Assembly (NCBI GenBank): GCA_046704385.1
Contig: JBJKSB010000031.1
Location: 1 to 13,232 of the forward strand
Source: GH45 sp046704385
Lineage (GTDB): Bacteria; Bacteroidota; Bacteroidia; Bacteroidales; SZUA-534
Direction of reading: 5' to 3'
Length of the DNA: 13,232 bases
Shown here in pieces: positions 8,189 through 13,232 of this stretch. The number at the start of each line of letters is the position of its first letter. Positions within the stretch are counted from its first letter, which is position 1. The notes beneath the pieces are model-generated. The model saw only the letters and a list, made by a program, of their open reading frames with translations, was not told the DNA's origin and ran no database searches. The translations under genes and the position numbers were made by a program.

Positions 8189-8223
8189 ATTAACCCGGAA
8201 TGCTGTAAAAGTTCCGGGTTAAT
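8189..8223 (+). terminator. Intrinsic terminator of the M16 peptidase gene
   Basis: A perfect 12-bp inverted repeat, ATTAACCCGGAA (8189-8200) and TTCCGGGTTAAT (8212-8223), surrounds an 11-nt loop and is followed by TTT, C and more T residues on the plus strand. The opposite side has no T-run for minus-strand termination. Its right arm overlaps the stop codon of the decayed minus-strand gene at 8219-8317. Confidence 0.85.
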
Positions 8224-8317
8224 TTTCTTTTAAACTGTGTGCGGAACTCATTATACGACTGTTAAAAACAGATATTGAATCATTTAAATAGCCCCAAATC
8301 AAAACCTCTTTTTTCAT
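8219..8317 (-). pseudogene. Internally deleted relic of a paralogue of the 4125-5225 gene
   Basis: The minus strand encodes 32 residues from ATG at 8317 to TAA at 8219. Residues 1-11, MKKEVLIWGYL, match residues 1-11 of the GldL/GldM-like protein (MRKGVLIWGYL) at 9 of 11 positions. Residues 11-32, ending AHSLKEN, then align without gaps to residues 178-199 of the same protein (ending IHSLKEN) at 13 of 22 positions. The relic is thus equivalent to a copy that lost 167 codons in frame, removing all helices after the start of TM1, and was then cut short by a stop at the position of Thr200. In the HSLKEN segment the nucleotide differences are all synonymous (CAT/CAC, AGC/AGT, CTA/TTA, AAG/AAA), implying the copy diverged under selection before it decayed. 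A small functional peptide is possible but less likely. Confidence 0.7.
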
Positions 8318-8518
8318 AGATTTGTGCAGTCTGACATGTAAACAATTACATGCCTACTTATGTTAATCTCGTAAATATTTATTGGTAAAAGTTATTTGTT
8401 TCAGTATTAAATTATTAGGTATTTAATCACATTTAAAATAATTTTAATGTATAAGTCTTTTAAATTATTAATAATAAGGTTTATAGTTTTGTCAAACTTT
8501 TAATAATTCACATTTAAT
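8318..8518. other. AT-rich intergenic region with a short palindrome and a promoter
   Basis: No gene is seen here. The stretch contains an 18-bp palindrome at 8335-8352 (CATGTAA, 4-nt spacer, TTACATG) and, near its right end, a candidate -7 element for the gene at 8519. The remainder, about 8353-8480, is AT-rich sequence in which I recognise nothing further. Confidence 0.6.
8484..8491 (+). promoter_or_regulatory. Candidate -7 element for the HAMP-GAF gene
   Basis: The sequence TAGTTTTG matches the Bacteroidota -7 consensus TAnnTTTG exactly and lies 27 bp before the start codon at 8519. Only a weak T-rich stretch (around 8458-8462) lies at the expected -33 position, so the assignment is moderate. 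Confidence 0.5.
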
Positions 8519-9760
8519 ATGAACAATTTATTACTGTTTTCAATCTTTACTCTCTTCGTGTTTTTACCTGTCGCTATTTTATTTGTATATTTTTTATATA
8601 AAAAGACTATTGTTTTTCCTATTGCAGTAATAGTTTTTGCTTCGGCGGTTTTTTGTAGTCTCATGTCGTATATTATTGGCGAAAGAGGATTTTGGGTACT
8701 GTTATGGATTGTTCCTTTATGTGGCTTAGGGCTATTTGCTTTAAATTATATAATAAAAAGGATTATACAAAAACCACTGATTAATTTAAAAGAAGACATT
8801 GACCTTTCGGCACAGGGCGTTCTTGATTTTGAGATAAACAACCAATTACTGAATAAAGAAAATGAAATAGGAAGTATAGCCAAATCATTACAAATACTGG
8901 TTGAAGCCTTAAATAAAATGGCCTATTTTTCAGATGAAATAGGTAAAGGCAATTTTGAACTCGATTACAAACTGTTAAGCGATAAAGATAAGATTGGAAA
9001 AGCTTTATTAAATATGCGAGCCAGTCTGGTTGAAGCTCAGAAAAACGAGTTGATCCGCAAAGAGAAAGAACAGATTGAAAACTGGTCGAACCAGGGTATT
9101 GCAAAATTTAGTGACATTTTAAGAGCCGATAACAATAGTGTTGAAAAACTGGCTGTGCACTTTATTAAAGAACTGGTAAATTATTTAGATGCCAACCAGG
9201 GAGGTATTTTTATTATAAATGAAGATAATCCTGAGCATATTGTATATGAACTAAAAGGTGCAGTTGCCTATAATCGTGAGAAATTAATGGATAAATCATT
9301 TGGCATGGGAGAAAGCCTGGTGGGTAGATGTGCCTATGAAAAACTTCCAATTCATTTAAAGGATGTACCAGATAATTATGTACAAATTACTTCGGGTTTG
9401 GGAAGCGCAAATCCAAAAAATATTTTACTTATACCAGCTGTATTGAATAATAAAGTTTTTGCTGTTATTGAAATAGCATCGTTCAATGTGTTTGAAGATT
9501 ACATGGTTAATTTTATGACAAACATTGGAGAGGATCTTGCTTCGACCCTGGCCAGTACAAAAGTAAATGAACAAACCCAAAAATTACTTGAAGAAACCAG
9601 GCAGCAAAGAGAGGAACTGGCGGCACAAGAAGAAGAAATGAGGCAGAACCTTGAAGAATTACAAGCAACCCAGGAAGAAATGAAACGGAAAGAGCTTGAA
9701 CTTACCAATCTGAATGAAGAGCTTCAAAACAAGCTAAAAGACTCAATTGAAGCAGAATAA
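8519..9760 (+). CDS. Membrane sensor-like protein: 3 TM, tandem HAMP, GAF, coiled coil, no output domain
   Basis: The protein has 413 aa. Three hydrophobic helices lie at about 4-27, 31-52 and 57-79 with almost no extracytoplasmic loop. A HAMP-like unit follows (about 80-130; conserved Pro86 and ENEIG at 114-118), then a second HAMP-like unit (about 138-175, with DKIG at 157-160). A GAF domain covers about 207-340 and includes GESLVGRCAYEKLPIHLKDVPDNY split over 265-288 and SGLGSANPKNILLIPAV, typical of Bacteroidota signalling proteins. The last 65 residues are a Glu/Gln-rich coiled coil with EEEMRQNLEELQATQEEM. In related proteins this coil leads into a PAS, kinase, phosphatase or methyl-accepting domain; here the frame ends. 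The protein could therefore sense a ligand and act through a partner in trans. I see no catalytic residues. It has its own likely promoter and no close operon partner. Confidence 0.85.
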   Translation: MNNLLLFSIFTLFVFLPVAILFVYFLYKKTIVFPIAVIVFASAVFCSLMSYIIGERGFWVLLWIVPLCGLGLFALNYIIKRIIQKPLINLKEDIDLSAQGVLDFEINNQLLNKENEIGSIAKSLQILVEALNKMAYFSDEIGKGNFELDYKLLSDKDKIGKALLNMRASLVEAQKNELIRKEKEQIENWSNQGIAKFSDILRADNNSVEKLAVHFIKELVNYLDANQGGIFIINEDNPEHIVYELKGAVAYNREKLMDKSFGMGESLVGRCAYEKLPIHLKDVPDNYVQITSGLGSANPKNILLIPAVLNNKVFAVIEIASFNVFEDYMVNFMTNIGEDLASTLASTKVNEQTQKLLEETRQQREELAAQEEEMRQNLEELQATQEEMKRKELELTNLNEELQNKLKDSIEAE

Positions 9761-9889
9761 AAAGAATTTATAAAGTTAATTACGCGGTTCGTTGCTGAGA
9801 GCTTGCCGTGAATAAAATATTTTTTGGATAGTCTCAGTTTTTGTTAATATAATTTCATCACGATATTATTTCCACCCAAACAGTATTAT

Positions 9890-9897
9890 TATCTTTG
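9890..9897 (+). promoter_or_regulatory. Candidate -7 element for the SUI1-helicase operon
   Basis: TATCTTTG matches TAnnTTTG exactly, 64 bp before the start codon at 9962. No convincing TTTG lies 19 bp upstream. In the same spacer, around 9783-9812, a weak CGCGG/CCGTG pairing followed by an A/T-rich tract ending in T6 could terminate the preceding gene, but the stem is too poor to call. Confidence 0.5.
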
Positions 9898-9961
9898 CCT
9901 GTTTACGAGTATAACATCGTTTAATTGTTGAAGTATATTAAAAACCTGAGCAAAACTTTTT

Positions 9962-10318
9962 ATGGCAAAAAAAGAGAAACAAGATTGGAAAGATCGCTTA
10001 AATGTGGTTTATTCTACCAATCCCGATTTTAATTATGAATTTGATTCTGATGAAGAGGAGGAAACCCTGCCTCCGAATAAACAACATCTAAAAGTCAGTA
10101 TCAACCGGAAGAAACGTGCCGGAAAATCAGTCACCCTGATTGAAGGTTTTGTTGGCACCGACAATGATTTAAAAGATCTGGCCAGGGAGCTAAAAACAAA
10201 ATGTGGGGTGGGTGGATCTTCAAAAGATGGCGAGATTCTGATTCAGGGCGAATTCAGGGAAAAAGTGGCCGAAATTCTGAAAAAACAAGGGTATAACATA
10301 AAACTTGCCGGTGGCTAG
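9962..10318 (+). CDS. eIF1/SUI1-family translation initiation factor
   Basis: This small protein has 118 aa. Its N-terminus is charged and probably flexible, with an acidic run (DSDEEEE) around residues 28-34. A SUI1/eIF1 domain follows at about 42-115, recognisable by INRKKRAGKSVTLIEGF, then LKTKCGVGGSSKDGEILIQG and a terminal REKVAEILKKQGY. This is the fold of archaeal and eukaryotic eIF1 and of bacterial YciH, which influences start-codon selection or acts under stress; its role in Bacteroidota is not settled. The GVGGSSKDG loop, which contacts the ribosomal P-site region in eIF1, is intact. It is followed after 8 bp by the SNF2-family helicase and probably cotranscribed with it. The length fits the bacterial family. 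Confidence 0.93.
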   Translation: MAKKEKQDWKDRLNVVYSTNPDFNYEFDSDEEEETLPPNKQHLKVSINRKKRAGKSVTLIEGFVGTDNDLKDLARELKTKCGVGGSSKDGEILIQGEFREKVAEILKKQGYNIKLAGG

Positions 10319-10326
10319 CAGAATAT

Positions 10327-13232
10327 ATGGGTAGAGATTTAATTATTGCCATTACCGAGCACCGAAAGTTTGGCCCTGTTTTTTCGTGTTATATTATTAC
10401 ACCCTCATCTGGAAATACGTTTTATTCCAGCATTGAAAAAGCCAATAACATAAATGTAAAGGATATAGACGCTTTCAATCAGGTTAACGCTGATATTGTT
10501 AAATACACCTGTGAATACGATGACAGTTACATCGCTAATCTGTTTACCAAAAAGAAAGATGAAGCAAGGGAATTTATAAAAAATGTAGATGAGGAGTTTA
10601 TCAGCACCCGAATTCGTCCCCATATTGAAAAAAGATTACTGAAAATTATGCAGATATTGCCAACTTCAGGGTTGCGCATTTTTTACAAAGACCGTAAATA
10701 CAGTAAAATATACCAGGCTGACGAAATTGAACTGGCTGGTCCAAATGCCAAAGCTGTCTTTAATTTTAACCGAAACAACGAGGGGATTCAGTATTTCCTG
10801 ACAATACATCACGAAGGCAGAGAAATATCGCTCAAAAACAAAAAAACAATAATTCTGACGGATAATCCATGCACCCTGGTTCTCGACAACAAACTTTATA
10901 CTTTTCACGATATCGACAGCAAAAAACTTTTGCCTTTTGCCGAAAAAGATCATATAAATATTCCTAAGCAAACTGAAAAGACCTATTTCGAAAAATTTAT
11001 TCTCAATACCATTAAAAGTTACACGGTTATCGGAAAAGGGTTCGATATTTTTGAAAACAATACAGAACCTAAAACCCTGCTTTACCTGCAAAATGATATA
11101 AGCGGAAACCCGGTTCTTTTAATGAAATTTATGTACGGTAACAATACTATTTTGCCAAACAATCCTAATGAGAATTTCGTATCGCTTGATACTTCAGATA
11201 ATCAGTATTCTTTTTATAAAAGCGAACGAAACCGAAATTTCGAAAATCAGATTGTAAATGAACTAAAAAAAACAGGACTTAAAACAAAGGACAAAGTTCA
11301 TTTCTATCCCGAACAACCCAATGAATTTGTTCAACCCGACCCATTTTACCTGGTTATTAACTGGATAAACTCCAATACAAAAAATCTGTCGAAACTTGAT
11401 GTTGCCATAAAACAAAACTTTTTCGATAAAAAGTATTACCTGGCTGATATTAAACTTAATATATCGATTGACGACAATGCCGACTGGTTTGACATTAGAG
11501 GAAATGTGGAACTTGAAGGGTTTAAAATTCCTTTTTTAAGGCTTCGGAGAAATATAATCAGGGATATTCGGGAATATAAGTTACCCGACGGGCAAATTGT
11601 GATACTGCCGGCAGAATGGTTTGTTAAATATAAAGAGCTTTTTCTTTTTGCTAACCAGGTTGGTGATAACATGCAACTGAATAAGTTTCACTTCAGGTTA
11701 TTAAATTCAGAATTTATAGGATTGAAAAGTGAATATGCCGATAAAATAAAGGACCTGTTTACAAACAAATACCAGGAAAATTCGATGGTCCCAACAGACT
11801 TGAATGCCACGTTACGCCCTTATCAAATTACCGGTTTTAACTGGATGAACCAGCTTCGCAGCAACCAATTCGGCGGGTGCCTGGCCGACGATATGGGTCT
11901 GGGAAAAACCTTGCAAACCTTGGCCTTATTGCTCAACATCAGTAATGAGCAGGTTCAGGTTCCTGATTTTAACAAGGCAAAACAAACACAACTTGATTTG
12001 TTTGAAACCCCATTAGTGATAAATTCAACCAAAACCTCCCCGACGAGCCTTATCGTAATGCCTGCCTCGCTTATCTATAACTGGTTTAACGAAATTCAAA
12101 AATTTACTCCAAAACTCAGGGCTTTTAAACATGTGGGAAATAACCGGACCAAAGATATTTCTGATTTCTCATCGTATGATATTGTTTTAACAACTTACGG
12201 AGTAATACGAAACGATGTTGAATGGCTGCGAAATTATCCTTTTCATTACCTGATACTTGATGAAAGCCAGGTGATAAAAAATCCCGATTCAAAAATTTAC
12301 AAATCAATAATCCGATTGCAGGCCAAAAATCGATTGGTATTGACCGGTACTCCCATTGAGAATAGCCTTACCGACTTGTGGAGCCAGCTCAATTTTGTGA
12401 ATCGCGGACTGTTGGGCAACTTTAATTTTTTTAAACGCGAATTTGTTGCGCCCATCGAAAAAATGAAGGATGAACAAAAAAGCAAAAAGCTGCAATCACT
12501 TATTCATCCATTTATCCTTAGAAGAAAAAAAGAACAGGTTGCGAGTGAGTTGCCTCCAAAAACCGAACAAATAAGGTTATGTGAAATGGGTGATGAACAG
12601 CGCCGGATTTATGAAGAGGAAAAGTCAGCGGTGAGGAACAGTATTCTCGAAAATATGGAAAAAATAGGGTCTGAAAAATCAGGATTAATGGTACTGCAGG
12701 CTCTTACAAGACTTCGTCAATTAGCAAATCACCCAAAACTGGTTGAGGTAAACGAAGAATCGGGAAAATTCGAAGAAGTAACCCGCATGTTACTGAATGT
12801 TATTTCAGAAGGACATAAAGTTTTAATATTCAGCTCATTCGTTCAGCACTTGCAGCTTTATCAAAGCTATCTGGAAGAAAATAACCTGAACTATTCAATT
12901 TTAACTGGCCAAACCAAAAACAGGCAACAGGTAATTGAAGAATTTCAGAATGATGAAACCAACCAGGTTTTTTTAATTTCATTGAAAGCCGGTGGTGTGG
13001 GACTAAACCTGACCGCAGCCGATTACGTGTTTCTGCTTGACCCCTGGTGGAACCCGGCTGCTGAAAACCAGGCAATTAACCGGGCCCACAGAATTGGTCA
13101 GGATAAAAAGGTTTTCGTCTATCGGTTTATTTCATCGGAAAGTATTGAAGAAAAAATTGTACGTTTACAAGAGAAAAAATCGGAACTGGCCGATTTATTT
13201 ATAAATTCTAATAATCCGTTCAAAGCCTTATC
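10327..13232 (+). CDS. SNF2/SWI2-family DEAD/DEAH-box helicase (3' end outside window)
   Basis: The frame opens with ATG at 10327 (MGRDLIIAITEHRKFGPVF) and stays open for 968 codons to the right edge; judging by the family only a few residues are missing. The C-terminal half is a complete SNF2 ATPase: Walker A DDMGLGKT (521-528, Lys527), motif Ia LIVMPASL, motif II DESQ (645-648), motif III LTGTPIENSLTDLW (672-685), motif V LKAGGVGLNLTAAD and motif VI QAINRAHRIGQ (915-925). Such enzymes translocate on double-stranded DNA and remodel protein-DNA complexes. The bacterial example RapA recycles RNA polymerase, but this protein lacks clear RapA-specific features. The N-terminal half (about 1-490) has no zinc-binding SWIM motif and I cannot name a domain in it. 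Between motifs I and Ia an insertion (about 539-575) carries QLDLF at 555-559, resembling the sliding-clamp-binding consensus. The gene starts 8 bp after the SUI1-family gene. Confidence 0.93.
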   Translation, partial: MGRDLIIAITEHRKFGPVFSCYIITPSSGNTFYSSIEKANNINVKDIDAFNQVNADIVKYTCEYDDSYIANLFTKKKDEAREFIKNVDEEFISTRIRPHIEKRLLKIMQILPTSGLRIFYKDRKYSKIYQADEIELAGPNAKAVFNFNRNNEGIQYFLTIHHEGREISLKNKKTIILTDNPCTLVLDNKLYTFHDIDSKKLLPFAEKDHINIPKQTEKTYFEKFILNTIKSYTVIGKGFDIFENNTEPKTLLYLQNDISGNPVLLMKFMYGNNTILPNNPNENFVSLDTSDNQYSFYKSERNRNFENQIVNELKKTGLKTKDKVHFYPEQPNEFVQPDPFYLVINWINSNTKNLSKLDVAIKQNFFDKKYYLADIKLNISIDDNADWFDIRGNVELEGFKIPFLRLRRNIIRDIREYKLPDGQIVILPAEWFVKYKELFLFANQVGDNMQLNKFHFRLLNSEFIGLKSEYADKIKDLFTNKYQENSMVPTDLNATLRPYQITGFNWMNQLRSNQFGGCLADDMGLGKTLQTLALLLNISNEQVQVPDFNKAKQTQLDLFETPLVINSTKTSPTSLIVMPASLIYNWFNEIQKFTPKLRAFKHVGNNRTKDISDFSSYDIVLTTYGVIRNDVEWLRNYPFHYLILDESQVIKNPDSKIYKSIIRLQAKNRLVLTGTPIENSLTDLWSQLNFVNRGLLGNFNFFKREFVAPIEKMKDEQKSKKLQSLIHPFILRRKKEQVASELPPKTEQIRLCEMGDEQRRIYEEEKSAVRNSILENMEKIGSEKSGLMVLQALTRLRQLANHPKLVEVNEESGKFEEVTRMLLNVISEGHKVLIFSSFVQHLQLYQSYLEENNLNYSILTGQTKNRQQVIEEFQNDETNQVFLISLKAGGVGLNLTAADYVFLLDPWWNPAAENQAINRAHRIGQDKKVFVYRFISSESIEEKIVRLQEKKSELADLFINSNNPFKAL

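Noticed and set aside
8318..8360. Possible duplicate of the 5226-5329 divergent promoter region upstream of the relic
   Set aside because: Apart from general AT-richness and a shared ATGTA, I could not align the two regions, so duplication of the promoter is not supported.
9783..9812. Possible terminator after the HAMP-GAF gene
   Set aside because: Only a 5-bp pairing (with one G-T) around a long loop, followed by a mixed A/T tract; too weak to list as a feature.
10405..11091. Minus-strand open frames of 72 and 141 codons opposite the helicase N-terminal half
   Set aside because: They are antisense to a continuous, well-supported helicase frame and show low-complexity Phe/Ile/Val-rich translations typical of shadow frames.
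1..13232. CRISPR arrays, tRNA or rRNA genes, insertion sequences, integrases
   Set aside because: I saw no regularly spaced repeats, no tRNA cloverleaf or rRNA motifs, and no transposase or integrase coding sequence in the window.

Overview
The window looks like a chromosomal segment from a member of the Bacteroidota, probably a Bacteroidales/Marinilabiliales-like lineage (the lineage is inference). The evidence is a C-terminal type IX secretion (T9SS) sorting domain, several promoters of the Bacteroidota type (TAnnTTTG, once with TTTG exactly 19 bp upstream), AT-rich DNA, start codons without clear Shine-Dalgarno sequences, and a protein built from GldL- and GldM-like parts.

Layout. Positions 1-5225 are read from the minus strand and 5330-13232 from the plus strand; the switch is a divergent intergenic region at 5226-5329. 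On the left, a promoter near 3730 drives a tightly packed set: a membrane-anchored protein with three PASTA repeats, a T9SS cargo protein starting 1 bp after it, and an RluA/RluD-type pseudouridine synthase that runs off the left edge. Upstream of this set lies a small rpmH gene (ribosomal protein L34, 52 aa) with its own near-ideal promoter and an intrinsic terminator. Next comes a 366-aa membrane protein with no standard name. I read it as two GldL-like transmembrane hairpins, a fifth helix and a GldM N-terminal-like periplasmic domain.

On the right, reading outward, are a two-domain M16 metallopeptidase of the PqqL-like type with a strong terminator, then a decayed, internally deleted copy of the GldL/GldM-like gene on the minus strand (8219-8317), then a membrane protein with tandem HAMP, GAF and coiled-coil regions but no output domain. 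The last unit is a eIF1/SUI1-family factor followed 8 bp later by a large SNF2-family helicase that runs off the right edge.

Most of the window is housekeeping (L34, RluD, SUI1 factor, helicase) or envelope genes (PASTA protein, T9SS cargo, M16 protease). The parts most worth following up are the GldL-GldM-like fusion at 4125-5225 and its relic beyond the protease, which together point to a duplicated and partly lost gene family around the M16 gene. A second is the consensus-like sliding-clamp-binding pentapeptide QLDLF inside the helicase.
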